A stretch of 64,000 bases of DNA from NCBI GenBank assembly GCA_963837355.1, contig CAWIMY010000010.1:124001-188000 (forward strand), read 5' to 3'. The notes beneath the pieces are model-generated. The model made no database searches, had not been told where the DNA came from, and was given only the letters and a program-made list of their open reading frames with translations. This document shows positions 26,501 to 34,614 of this stretch, one piece after another (position 1 is the first letter of the stretch; each line of letters starts with the position of its first letter). The translations under genes were made by a program, and so were the position numbers. The stretch comes from Aureispira sp963837355. GTDB lineage: Bacteria > Bacteroidota > Bacteroidia > Chitinophagales > Saprospiraceae.

Positions 26501-28191
26501 GTCCAAGCATTGGTATTACTGGCCAATTGTTTACTGGCTAAAGTTAAAAAGGCAATGGCCTCCGTGGCATCTTGGGCTACAAAACCCAAACGAGCAGCAT
26601 TTGCGGCAGGTGTTTTCTTTTCAATTTGCGTTAAGCTCCAAAAAGCGCGTTCGCTTTCGGCACTTTGTAGCGCCTCTAAGTGGCTTTGGCAAAGGTTTAC
26701 GAGTTCGTTGGGCGTATTGGCTTGTAGCAAAACACTTTGGTAAGGCTGGTGCAAGCGGTAAGCTTGATCTTTGGGTTGGGGCGTATATTCCTCTAGTGCC
26801 AAGTGGACATTGATGCCCCCAAAACCAAAGGCGCTTACACTGGCGCGGCGCGGATAGCCTTTCGTCAACCAAGGACGTGCTTCGGTATTGACGTATAATG
26901 GCGAATTGCTTAAATCTACTTTGTTGGTCGGTTGCTCGACATTGATGGTCGGCGGTAATACTTTGTGGTGTAGAGCTAGAACAGCTTTGATTAGGCCCGC
27001 TGCGCCTGCGGCGGCTTTGGTATGGCCTACTTGCGACTTAACCGTGCCTAGAGCAATGTGTTGTTTTTGATCGTTGTTCGCACTAAAAACCATTCCCATA
27101 GAGGTTAGCTCACAAGCATCACCCGCGTTGGTTCCTGTTCCATGCGCTTCAATTAAACCGACTGTTTTGGGTTCAAACCCTGCTTCTTCATAAGCGCGGT
27201 TCATCGCCATCGCTTGCCCTGAAGGACGCGGTGCATAGACCGATTTGAAACGACCATCACTAGACGTTCCCACTCCTTTAATGACAGAATAAATGGTATC
27301 ACCATCGCGCTCGGCATCTTCTAAACGCTTCAAGACTAACATGCCCAAGCCTTCGCCAATCAACATTCCATCCGCTTTATCACTAAAAGGGCTGATGACA
27401 TTGGATTTAGAAAAAGCAGGCGTTTTAGAAAAAGACATGTACATAAACGGCGAGTTGTCTGTATCGACACCCCCTGTCAACATCATATCGGCACGGCCTT
27501 CCACCAATTCGCTTAACGCCATTTTGACGGCACTCAACGAAGCAGCACACGCCGCATCCACGACGGAATTTATACCCCCTAAGTCGAAACGGTTGGTGAT
27601 GCGTCCTGAAATAACGTTGCCCAACATTCCTGGAAAGGAATTTTCATTCCAACCAATGTAGGCCTTTTTCATTTTATCAACAATATGCGGAATATCTACT
27701 TCGGCAATGCCACAAGAACGCAAGGCTTTTTCCCAAATGGGGTACTGCAAGCGCCCTGTTAGTGGCGTAATCAATTTTTGTCCTCCACCAACACCTAGCA
27801 AAACACCTGTTTTAGCTTTTAAGGCGGTCGTCAATTTGCCAGACGCTTTTCCATAGCCAGCTTGTTCAAAGGCATCGCGGGCAGCGACTAAAGCCAACAA
27901 CTGAGAAGCATCGGTTACTTCTAGGATATTCGGCGGCAAGCCAAATTCCATAGGATTAAAATCAATATCAGGTAAAAAACCACCGCGCTTGCAGTAGGTC
28001 TTGTCAGGTACGCTTGGGTCTGGATCATAATAATCCTCGATGCGCCAGCGATTATCAGGCACATCAGTAATACTGTCTTTGCCCAAAATGATGTTGTTCC
28101 AAAACTGATCGATTGTTTTGGCATCGGCAAAAAGGGAGGACATGCCAATAACGGCGATGGGTGTTTTGCGGAGAGAATTGTTTAAATTCAT
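23554..28191 (-). CDS. pfaA: PUFA synthase KS-AT-ACPx4 part (N-terminal half of PfaA-like subunit)
   Basis: First megasynthase polypeptide, 1545 residues. Order: ketosynthase (MNLNNSLRKTPIAVIGMSS; catalytic Cys215 in DAACAASL; EAHGTGTNAGD; GTVKSQVGHTKAAAG), malonyl-type acyltransferase (ALFSGQGSQYVGMG; AGHSFGELTALWAAG), a linker with a short VIKEVPVEKIVEKIIEVPVP stretch and coiled region, then four acyl carrier proteins each with LGIDSIKRVEIF, the Ser carrying phosphopantetheine. The frame ends AGAKKKILS* just after an A10 run; KR and DH follow in the -1 frame. In other PUFA synthases these domains are one protein. The gene starts 75 bp after the TetR gene and is probably co-transcribed with it. 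Confidence 0.95.
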   Translation of the reverse strand: MNLNNSLRKTPIAVIGMSSLFADAKTIDQFWNNIILGKDSITDVPDNRWRIEDYYDPDPSVPDKTYCKRGGFLPDIDFNPMEFGLPPNILEVTDASQLLALVAARDAFEQAGYGKASGKLTTALKAKTGVLLGVGGGQKLITPLTGRLQYPIWEKALRSCGIAEVDIPHIVDKMKKAYIGWNENSFPGMLGNVISGRITNRFDLGGINSVVDAACAASLSAVKMALSELVEGRADMMLTGGVDTDNSPFMYMSFSKTPAFSKSNVISPFSDKADGMLIGEGLGMLVLKRLEDAERDGDTIYSVIKGVGTSSDGRFKSVYAPRPSGQAMAMNRAYEEAGFEPKTVGLIEAHGTGTNAGDACELTSMGMVFSANNDQKQHIALGTVKSQVGHTKAAAGAAGLIKAVLALHHKVLPPTINVEQPTNKVDLSNSPLYVNTEARPWLTKGYPRRASVSAFGFGGINVHLALEEYTPQPKDQAYRLHQPYQSVLLQANTPNELVNLCQSHLEALQSAESERAFWSLTQIEKKTPAANAARLGFVAQDATEAIAFLTLASKQLASNTNAWTHPKGLYFAPNATATNGKVVALFSGQGSQYVGMGKELLNAFPPLRQTLAKQDELMQSTNQAPLSATVYPIPAFNEATKQQQQTALTATQSAQPAIGGFSMGLYKVLQQAGFQADFAAGHSFGELTALWAAGVYDDATFLQLAQARGTAMGKTNPQGDAGTMLAVKADQARVEQAIATLQGVRIANVNSGQQVILGGSTAAIQTAQTALQAQGFSVVPLQVSAAFHTELVQHAQQPFAQAVQQYRFQAPKIPVYANSTAQPYPSAPAAIQQLLQGQLLQPVLFKQQVENLYQAGGRIFVEFGPKRVLTNLVSDILADKEHHAIALNPSANKDSDLQFRQAVLQLQVLGIDLNQVDPYYKVPAQPAAKTKMTVPIGGHNYVSKDTQKAYYEALNDGYQLSTSTNTVIQERIVEVIKEVPVEKIVEKIIEVPVPAASTAHSNIIQSEEDDIMNKEIIETLKATVEMVTTQQNKSLELFQSFLTEQNRQSHLLIQVLAQQLNLAGQPQQLEPQQVFLQEEKKSLAPNTVVPSQKQPSAQAPTTPKATATISTPVHATVATATATAPANTGLSTKKLETILMTVISEKTGYPTEMLELDMDMEADLGIDSIKRVEIFGAMTEDYPEVSGVNPQELTELRTLGQIVDYLASKAGSTTPATQASTPTTTATPAAPMAPAANGLSNEKLESILMTVISEKTGYPTEMLELDMDMEADLGIDSIKRVEIFGAMTEDYPEVSGVNPQELTELRTLGQIVDYLASKAGSTTPATQASTPTTTATPATPTAPAANGLSNEKLESILMTVISEKTGYPTEMLELDMDMEADLGIDSIKRVEIFGAMTEDYPEVSGVNPQELTELRTLGQIVDYLASKAGSTTPATQASTPTTTATPAAPTAPAANGLSNEKLESILMTVISEKTGYPTEMLELDMDMEADLGIDSIKRVEIFGAMTEDYPEVSGVNPQELTELRTLGQIVDYLAAKAGAKKKILS
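23565..23574 (-). other. A10 homopolymer at the PfaA-like frame break
   Basis: Minus strand reads GCT followed by ten A and TCC. Reading ten A gives AKKKILS and a stop; reading one more A (or slipping -1) gives KKNPKLTTASAVKDVV and an open frame straight into the KR-DH ORF. Runs of nine or more A are known sites of transcriptional slippage and -1 ribosomal slippage, and also of homopolymer sequencing error. Confidence 0.85.
23577..24807 (-). repeat. Four tandem ACP-coding repeats, 327-bp period
   Basis: The phosphopantetheine domains of the PfaA-like protein repeat every 327 bp (109 residues). The same landmark, tgcttgtgttgcgggcg, begins at 23881, 24208 and 24535. Copies are nearly identical in DNA as well as protein, including the linker STTPATQASTPTTTATPA, with only scattered base changes. 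The first copy (N-terminal in the protein, around 24600-24807) is the most divergent. Confidence 0.95.
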
Positions 28192-28266
28192 TGTTGTGAT
28201 TGATTGATGGATGGGTGGTGATGCCCAGAACTATGGTGATAGAAGTTGGTCGATGGAGGTAAGGAA

Positions 28267-28884
28267 CTACAACATTACCTTGAACAACTCTTCTTGTTTT
28301 TCTAATTGTTTGACCCCTTCTTTGGTGCAAAGGCCGCGCAAGTAAGGCAACATGATGCCAAAGGTTAAGCGCTCTTTGCTGTATTTTTCTAAGGGAAAGC
28401 GGTTGGTATTCTTTAGTAATTCTAACAAGGCCAAGACCGTTTTACTCGTGACTTGAATGTCAATGTCATCCCTAAATAAGCCATCTTTAGCACCCCAATC
28501 GGCTAGTTGTTCCAGTTGCTGATCGGCAAAGTTGCCTGTTTCTCGATAGGATTTCTGTAGCAAACCTGGATAGTAATGCAAAATGTCGTTGAAAAAATTG
28601 GGGTTGGTTTGACTGGCTCTAAATATAATACGCTGGTGCAAATAGCCCATCGCTTGTAATGCATTCTCCGAGGCGCGAATAATGTCTTCGTTTTCTTTGC
28701 GAATGGTGACGTGGTAAGCAGCTAAACAAGCTTCTAAAAGCGAAGTTTTATCTTCAAAGTGTTTGTAGATCGTTCGTTTAGAGGTATGCAATTGTTTGAC
28801 AATACGATCAATCGTAATGGTCTTTACGCCGTGTTCTACAAAAAGTAAAGAGGCAACTTCTACTATTTTATCTTTAGAAACCAT
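28267..28884 (-). CDS. TetR-family transcriptional regulator of the PUFA locus
   Basis: 205 residues. The N-terminal DNA-binding domain is typical TetR: KIVEVASLLFVEHGVKTITI then RIVKQLHTSKRTIYKHFEDKTSLLEA, with the recognition helix at about residues 33-45. The C-terminal ligand-binding part is helical and divergent; the ligand is unknown, acyl-CoA being a reasonable guess from context. It lies at the head of the PUFA operon, 75 bp before the PfaA-like gene and in the same direction, and divergent from pfaE, so it probably controls both through 28885-29025. Confidence 0.9.
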   Translation of the reverse strand: MVSKDKIVEVASLLFVEHGVKTITIDRIVKQLHTSKRTIYKHFEDKTSLLEACLAAYHVTIRKENEDIIRASENALQAMGYLHQRIIFRASQTNPNFFNDILHYYPGLLQKSYRETGNFADQQLEQLADWGAKDGLFRDDIDIQVTSKTVLALLELLKNTNRFPLEKYSKERLTFGIMLPYLRGLCTKEGVKQLEKQEELFKVML

Positions 28885-29025
28885 AAGATGGGGCTTGTTT
28901 TATCTACTAAAAGTGAACTGGCGGTAATATTCTAGTTTCACCAGTACCATGCAAATGTCTAAAAATAACGGCAGACTTGCAAGTTTGTTGCCTTCCAAAT
29001 GCCTATTTTTACAAAAAATTAATAC
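28885..29025. promoter_or_regulatory. Divergent promoter region between tetR/pfa and pfaE
   Basis: 141 bp. A loose inverted pair, AGTGAACTGG (28912-28921) and CTAGTTTCACCAGT (28933-28946), could be a TetR operator. A weak plus-strand promoter for pfaE can be drawn from TTTG (28984-28987) and TATTTTTA (29004-29011), one mismatch from the -7 consensus, spacing 16. Both assignments are tentative. Confidence 0.35.
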
Positions 29026-29685
29026 ATGATACAAATACTTTACGCTAATTCTACCCACTTACAAGCGGCTTACTCGCTGACCAAATTATTACCTTTGTTG
29101 CCTGATTTTGTTGCTACTAGAGCCGTACGCTATCGCCAAGCACAAGACGCGTACAATTTTGTTTTGGGACGTTTGCTGTTGCGCCAAGCATTGTTGAGAA
29201 GTAATTTGCCCCTTACTCGATTGGCCGAAATTGATTATACCACTGCTGATAAACCTACCTTACCCGATTTGTATTTTAGCATTACTCACTCCCAAGAATG
29301 GGTGGCTTGTGCCTTTTCGACGGAGCAAGCAGTTGGATTGGATGTAGAATTGCCCCGCGATTTGAACAGAGCTCATTTTAGAGCGAGTTTTAGTTGGCAC
29401 GAATGGGATCAAATTATAGCGGATGAGGGCTTGCACACCTTTTATTTGCATTGGACGGCCAAAGAGGCAGTTCTAAAAGCGACGGGTTTGGGATTGGGGC
29501 ATTTGTTGGACATGACCTTAGTAGGATTAAAAGAAGCTTTTGTGAAATTGCCAGAGGAAGAACAGGCCAGCCATTGGCAATTGTGGCACTGGAACATCGA
29601 AGGTAGCTCCGCATACGCGTGTTTGTGCGCTAAAAGAATTATAAACGTAGTCCCTGTGCAATTGACAAATAAGGAATTACTATGA
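29026..29685 (+). CDS. pfaE: 4'-phosphopantetheinyl transferase, PUFA synthase activator
   Basis: Sfp-type phosphopantetheinyl transferase of 219 residues that loads the phosphopantetheine arm onto ACP serines. Conserved magnesium/CoA-binding motifs are present: VGLDVE (D106, E108) and the WTAKEAVLKATG signature (K146-E147-A148, then K). Further upstream, ITHSQEWVACA holds the family's SHS-like position. It is divergent from the PUFA operon, which fits the PfaE role of activating the four tandem ACPs. Ends in TGA, showing that TGA acts as a stop in this genome. Confidence 0.92.
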   Translation: MIQILYANSTHLQAAYSLTKLLPLLPDFVATRAVRYRQAQDAYNFVLGRLLLRQALLRSNLPLTRLAEIDYTTADKPTLPDLYFSITHSQEWVACAFSTEQAVGLDVELPRDLNRAHFRASFSWHEWDQIIADEGLHTFYLHWTAKEAVLKATGLGLGHLLDMTLVGLKEAFVKLPEEEQASHWQLWHWNIEGSSAYACLCAKRIINVVPVQLTNKELL

Positions 29686-30003
29686 CAAAGAAAATTTTTA
29701 CTCCGCCTTAATTTTATGTGCTTCTATTTCGCCAATTCGTAGACTAGATTTTTATCTTCTGTTTTGTAAACGAGTCATTCTTTCGCTATGAATTAGAGGT
29801 TATTACGAATGGAGTTATAGAGGGATTAAAAAGAGAAAATCTGAACTCCGCTTGCTGGCTCGCGGAAGCTGTTTTTCTATCAACCGAGCTTGCGAGTTCA
29901 CAAAGTAATGGAGGCAAACCCGAAGGGAACGAGCGGTTTGGTGTAAGGCATTAGCAGGGGGAGGCGCTCACGAGCAAAGCGAACCAAACTTATTCGTAAA
30001 GGT
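29686..30003. other. Intergenic region with alternative short stems
   Basis: 318 bp without a recognised gene. It contains three mutually complementary pieces: CAAACC (29915-29920), GGTTTGGT (29935-29942) and ACCAAAC (29983-29989), so the middle piece can pair with either neighbour. The surrounding stretch (29850-29990) is more G-rich than nearby spacers. I cannot assign an RNA family. Confidence 0.35.
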
Positions 30004-30528
30004 CTATTGATAACTCCAACTAGAAGGAACAAAGTCACGGTGCTTTGTCGTCATCCAATATACCCAATCTGTTACCCAGAAGCCAACAAGAATAAGGAAT
30101 GCTACCAAAAAAGTGCAGCGGACAGAATGCCGCACGCTACGAAACCAAAATAATTGTGGCGCTATCCAAGGGGCGAACAGAAAGAGTCCGTATAAGAGCC
30201 AAGAAGGCCCTAACGTCCGCTGATAGAAGTGGTATTAATCGTATAAATAGCCCTTCTGCCAAGCTATGGCTATTTCCAATAAGTACATGATCAAAGCGAA
30301 GCAATTAACGCCCAACATAGCACCGCTCAAAACCGCTAAACGCGCCATTGGTAAGCATCTTTTTAAAGAAAAAACAACCCGTACCGATAGGAGCATCAGC
30401 TGAAGGATGGCCAAATTTACGGTAATGGCTGTCAGTAGCACAGGCAAAAAAGACAAATTGCCTAAATACCAAAAAAATAGTAATAACAAGCAACAACAGC
30501 AAAACGACCAGCTAACAATCATAATCAA
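30004..30528 (-). pseudogene. NrfD/ActC-like membrane protein fragment with in-frame TAA
   Basis: A 97-residue membrane ORF (30235-30528) ends at TAA 30235-30237, but the same frame continues as clear protein to a TAG at 30004-30006. The continued part (YHFYQRTLGPSWLLYGL, APQLFWFR, TTKHRDFVPSSW) matches the C-terminal signature of NrfD/ActC, the quinol-interacting membrane subunit of alternative complex III and polysulfide reductases. The total of about 174 codons covers only the last few transmembrane helices of a normally ~450-residue protein, so this is an N-terminally truncated remnant with a nonsense codon as well. No other act genes are nearby. It follows the 785-residue membrane gene by 41 bp. 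Confidence 0.65.
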
Positions 30529-30569
30529 GGTAGTAAAACTCTATGTGAGAGCGTTGGTTGCGCCAATGA

Positions 30570-32927
30570 TTACTGTTTATAAGTAATCTCCAAAGACCAA
30601 TCATCTAGATAAACCGTATAAGTCGTTGCATTCCAATAGTAGAAGAGGAGGCTATCGCCTTCATAATCGGGAGGAATAAAGAAAGAGGCTTTTACCTGTT
30701 GCCAATCGCCCTCTTCTTGCACAATATTTTCCTGTACTTTATAATAATTGATGCCCTCGGCGACAAACGCGCCGACCGTCGCCGAACGATGTCGCCAAAC
30801 AGTCATACTCACCCTGCTCCCTTTAATAATATTGGTTAATTGTTGCTGAAAAGCGCGCTGGTTAGCGGGATCAACGACGACACTTTGTTGGCCAGAGCGG
30901 GCTTGCGTCTTGCTTTTTTGGTTGGTGCCTACGGCGGCTAAGCGATTGGCAGTACTGCTATCCATTGGAGGGAGCGCCGTAGCAAGGGGGGATTCTACCT
31001 CCCAAGTATACGTACTTTTATGCCCTGCTCCATCGCTCAAATTCTTAGGGAACCATTCATAGACTATATAGGTATTGCCTTCGCTAATTTTCTTCATGTT
31101 GTATTGCTGGGGCAAATATTTACCATTCAAAATCACTTCTCGAACGGGCCCTTCTGTCGGAAAATCAAAGTCGCCAAACTGTTCCATTTGCTCATGAAAT
31201 GCTTTGTGGTACAACACTAGAATAGGCTTATCATTAAACTGATCGAGTAATTCTTGGTCGGGAAACGGCGGCATAAAGAGGGAAAACAAATGCTTGGTAT
31301 GACTAACAGGCAAGCGCGAACTTTGTACACTCATCATTGGCAACTTAGACAACAAACTAAGGAGTTGTGTTTCTCGATTATAATAAACGCCACCTCCTAA
31401 AATAAGCCCCGCCGTTTCGGCATGGCTATGAAAATAAGGCAACGGTAAGAGTGCTTGATAGTTAGAGAAATCAAGTTCCGCCAATTCCTGATAAGGCGTT
31501 TCCGACCATTCTCTATGAAAATGATTGTTCCGATAGTTGCCATTCTGAAAGGCTACTACATCTTTGGTATCAGAAACAGCTATAAGTGCCAACACGATTA
31601 TTCCACCTTTTATCCATTTACTAGAATGGTTTCTATAGTAATAATCTACTAAGTGGGCCACTCCAATACTAAAGACCCAAAAGGCAGGCCAGTAAAAGCG
31701 CGCCAAGCAGCGGAATTGTTCTATCTGACTCACGAACTTACGCAAGTAAAAGAAGGGATTGAAATAGTTTTTGAAGTAATACTGGTTGTCCATAAAGTAA
31801 TACACATCTCCTATGGCAATAAACGTACAGCAAAATGCCATACCCAATAAGGGCAAAAGCAAGGGTTTTTTAGTGATAATACTGCTTGTGGACAAGTAAA
31901 GTGATTTTCCAAAGAGTTTGAGCGCGAGCAAGAACGTCAAACTGTAAAGCGTGAAGGCACCCATGTACAAGTTCGACTCGTAATGAATTTCGTCAGGCTT
32001 GGCATAAGAGAAAAAATACAGAATATAATTAAAGGGTCTAGCGGTAAATAAGGACACAAAAGAGAGTTCCCATTCGGCATATCCATAGGCACTGTTGCCC
32101 ACTGCCCGCAACGCATAGTAGTCATCAATAAAGAAGATCGTTCCAAATACCAAGATCAAACCAACTAAACAAACAACTCCCAAAACAACCAAGGGTTTTA
32201 AGCTAAGCAGCCAACTCTGCTGCTGATAAAATTTTAGTTCCAAGGCATGAAAAAGCGCAAAAAAACCAATCGTGACCCCTAAAATAGGCAAGAAATATAG
32301 GTGCGTAAAAGATGCCAAATAAAGGGTAGCTAATAAAGCCCCTAGCTTAGTTTTGTGGCTGCTGAAATAACGCTCAGGATCTTCTTGATAGCCTTTATAA
32401 ATCTGTACCAAGAGCAACAAGGTGAGCAAGATAAATAGCGCAATACTCAGGTTGAAATGTCCATTGCCGAGCCTAGGCAATTGTGGGTTGATCCAAGTCA
32501 AGCTAATGGCCAACAACATGGCCAACCAAGGCGTTTGTACAAAATATCTGATCAGGCGATAGGCCACCAGCGCGGCGATCCAATGAAAGAGGATAATGAT
32601 AAAATTAAAAATAGGAATGCCGTAATCCGAAATGTCATAGATGTAAACAGAGAACAAACGCATAGGCACAGCAATCGTCGGTGTCAGATCTGCATAGAAC
32701 AAATAATCGCCAAACGGGTAAGCATGACCCTGTACCAAGGCCAAGCCCGCACTAGCATCTTGCTGCAAATAACTCTGAAACGTAAAGTAATTCTTGATGC
32801 CATCAAACAAATCCATGAATATTGTTTCCGTTGGATGTACAAAGAACTTATTAAAGGCAACGACACATAAAATGGCTTGTAAAACTAGAACAAGAAGAGT
32901 ATCTTTAGAGAATAGACGAGCACGCAT
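30570..32927 (-). CDS. Multi-pass membrane protein, GT-C glycosyltransferase-like
   Basis: 785 residues. An N-terminal helix is followed by a loop with TIFMDLFDGIKNYFTF, then about 10-11 more hydrophobic helices up to residue ~480, and a large C-terminal non-membrane domain (about 490-785) ending in a beta-rich part (DSLLFYYWNATTYTVYLDDW). This topology is that of GT-C-type membrane glycosyltransferases or YfhO-like proteins that use polyprenyl-phosphate sugars, with the C-terminal domain outside the membrane. I cannot assign a substrate. It lies 8 bp after a family 2 glycosyltransferase that resembles polyprenyl-phosphate sugar synthases, so the pair may make and then use a lipid-linked sugar. 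Confidence 0.7.
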   Translation of the reverse strand: MRARLFSKDTLLVLVLQAILCVVAFNKFFVHPTETIFMDLFDGIKNYFTFQSYLQQDASAGLALVQGHAYPFGDYLFYADLTPTIAVPMRLFSVYIYDISDYGIPIFNFIIILFHWIAALVAYRLIRYFVQTPWLAMLLAISLTWINPQLPRLGNGHFNLSIALFILLTLLLLVQIYKGYQEDPERYFSSHKTKLGALLATLYLASFTHLYFLPILGVTIGFFALFHALELKFYQQQSWLLSLKPLVVLGVVCLVGLILVFGTIFFIDDYYALRAVGNSAYGYAEWELSFVSLFTARPFNYILYFFSYAKPDEIHYESNLYMGAFTLYSLTFLLALKLFGKSLYLSTSSIITKKPLLLPLLGMAFCCTFIAIGDVYYFMDNQYYFKNYFNPFFYLRKFVSQIEQFRCLARFYWPAFWVFSIGVAHLVDYYYRNHSSKWIKGGIIVLALIAVSDTKDVVAFQNGNYRNNHFHREWSETPYQELAELDFSNYQALLPLPYFHSHAETAGLILGGGVYYNRETQLLSLLSKLPMMSVQSSRLPVSHTKHLFSLFMPPFPDQELLDQFNDKPILVLYHKAFHEQMEQFGDFDFPTEGPVREVILNGKYLPQQYNMKKISEGNTYIVYEWFPKNLSDGAGHKSTYTWEVESPLATALPPMDSSTANRLAAVGTNQKSKTQARSGQQSVVVDPANQRAFQQQLTNIIKGSRVSMTVWRHRSATVGAFVAEGINYYKVQENIVQEEGDWQQVKASFFIPPDYEGDSLLFYYWNATTYTVYLDDWSLEITYKQ

Positions 32928-32935
32928 GAAGGTGA

Positions 32936-33673
32936 TTATTTAGTAGATTTTCTCCTAAAAAAAGATCGAAAGAACAGCTTCAAAAAACTGCGGCTTTCCG
33001 TCAACAAAATGGTTAGGTTGACTTTAGAAAAAACAATGGCTGGTTTTAGAGTAACGGGAATGGACGTAATCTGAAGGCGTTTGTCATTAGAGGTTAAGAA
33101 GACAAATTCTAAGTCAAATAGATAACGATCAATTTCTGTTTGCAAAAAAGTAGCGCGGCCTGCACTATTAAACCCCTTGATACCACATTGCGTATCAGTA
33201 ATTTGAATCCGTAATAGAAGTTTGATGAAAAAGCGTAATACTTTAGAAATAAATTTCCTAAAAGCTGGAACTTGCGCGTAATAGTTGGCATCGCGTACCC
33301 CCACAACTACGTCCCAATCAGATGCTTGTAACTGCTCGAATAAGGCAATAAAACTATCGGTAGTATAGGGAAAATCTATATCCGTGTAAATGCAAAGATC
33401 GTTGCGCACCGCAGCAATACCCTGACGAAGCGCATATCCTTTGCCTCGGTTTTTTTTATAAGCAATGAACTGCAAATCAGTTACCGCAGCATCAATGGCA
33501 GCTATATCTTTTGGCAAAATAGGGTACTTAGAGCCATCATTAACAATGATTAATTGAAAAGTAACGTGTGGGAGGCGGTCTTGCAGTGCTTGCATGGAGG
33601 TAATAATCGTATCGGCCCAATCGGGCAAAGGATTGTAACAAGGCAAGACAATGCTCAAATTCACGTTCTCCAT
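32936..33673 (-). CDS. Family 2 glycosyltransferase (polyprenyl-phosphate glucosyltransferase-like)
   Basis: 245 residues, GT-A fold. SIVLPCYNP opens the nucleotide-sugar-binding part, LIIVNDGS follows, KKNRGKGYALRQGI is typical of dolichyl-phosphate beta-glucosyltransferases, and CIYTDIDFPY contains the metal-binding D-x-D. Later, TQCGIKGF and YLFDLEFVF are the acceptor-side motifs of this branch. The likely reaction is transfer of a hexose from a nucleotide sugar to polyprenyl phosphate at the inner membrane. It is directly upstream of the 785-residue GT-C-like gene (8-bp spacing) and probably in one operon with it. Confidence 0.88.
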   Translation of the reverse strand: MENVNLSIVLPCYNPLPDWADTIITSMQALQDRLPHVTFQLIIVNDGSKYPILPKDIAAIDAAVTDLQFIAYKKNRGKGYALRQGIAAVRNDLCIYTDIDFPYTTDSFIALFEQLQASDWDVVVGVRDANYYAQVPAFRKFISKVLRFFIKLLLRIQITDTQCGIKGFNSAGRATFLQTEIDRYLFDLEFVFLTSNDKRLQITSIPVTLKPAIVFSKVNLTILLTESRSFLKLFFRSFFRRKSTK

Positions 33674-33974
33674 ACTACTAAAAATTCAACAACAAAGACC
33701 TTTAAGACTTGCTTAGAACAAGCGGGGTTATACAAGAATCGCCAAAGGTAATTCTTTTTGTTTAAAGCGGCGGTTTCTACCTCATAAATCAACAGTTAGA
33801 GGGGCTATAAGCGAGTAGAGACGCTTAGAGTGTCCTGAAAAAGTTGTAGTGACATCCAAAAAAAACACAACTATTTGCTTGCAAAAATGCTTTATTAGGA
33901 TACAAAACAAGTCCCTCAACGTTTTTTTAATCGCTTTAACAGCCTTCCAAACTTTCAAAAATCACATTAGACTA
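33674..33974. other. Intergenic region between divergent genes
   Basis: 301 bp between the glycosyltransferase (minus) and a small secreted protein (plus). No perfect -7/-33 pair, RNA gene or repeat was recognised. Confidence 0.3.
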
Positions 33975-34352
33975 ATGAAAACATTTCACCTTTTATTTGT
34001 TTTAGTAGCTTTATTATCCAACAGTCTGCACGCTCAAATTGACCAGCCCCCTGATCTTATTCAAAAAATAGACAAAAGTAACTTTGAGAAAGAATTGGCG
34101 AGTTTTCTAGACGATAATTTTGAGCACGGCGACATCGCTACGCTAAGAGAAAAGGGAAAGAATACGGTAGAAATTAAGCTATACAAAGATTTTGCTGCTC
34201 TTTGGTGGCAACTCAATGCCGAAGGTACTGACCGAGAAGAAGTTTGTATGGACAAAGAGAGTACAGCTTTCAGCCAGTGCCTTAAGCGTATTATTGCCAA
34301 GCGGCCCTTATCTATTTGGGTAGATCGAGAGGAGCAGTACCACGCGGAGTAA
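33975..34352 (+). CDS. Small secreted protein, function unknown
   Basis: 125 residues from the ATG at 33975-33977, which begins a good signal peptide (MKTFHLLFVLVALLSNSLHAQ); the frame is open further upstream but that part is not signal-like. The mature part is mildly acidic with two Cys (EEVCMDKESTAFSQCLKR) that could form a disulfide. I recognise no domain. It stands alone between gaps of ~300 and 262 bp. Confidence 0.65.
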   Translation: MKTFHLLFVLVALLSNSLHAQIDQPPDLIQKIDKSNFEKELASFLDDNFEHGDIATLREKGKNTVEIKLYKDFAALWWQLNAEGTDREEVCMDKESTAFSQCLKRIIAKRPLSIWVDREEQYHAE

Positions 34353-34526
34353 AAAAGCGTTTTGTGGAAATGTGTTACCATGAAATATCAGTGGTCATGG
34401 CCGCATAAGTATTGCATAACTAGACCAGTAGTAAGACAAGGGTAGAACAGAACTAAGCGATTAAGAGAACTGCTCTCCAATTAATCACAACAAGGCCTAC
34501 TGCAAAGGATTATTTTGTTTGGGAAT

Positions 34527-34534
34527 TATTTTTG
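34527..34534 (+). promoter_or_regulatory. Bacteroidota-type -7 element before the 474-residue gene
   Basis: TATTTTTG fits TAnnTTTG, 80 bp before the ATG at 34615. No well-spaced TTTG -33 element was found, so the call is tentative. Confidence 0.4.
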
Positions 34535-34614
34535 TAGAACAGCTATATAATTCATAAATTGAGCAGCAGCAAAATTTCTTACGAAAAAATACCACACAGT
34601 CAGTAGTCAACACT

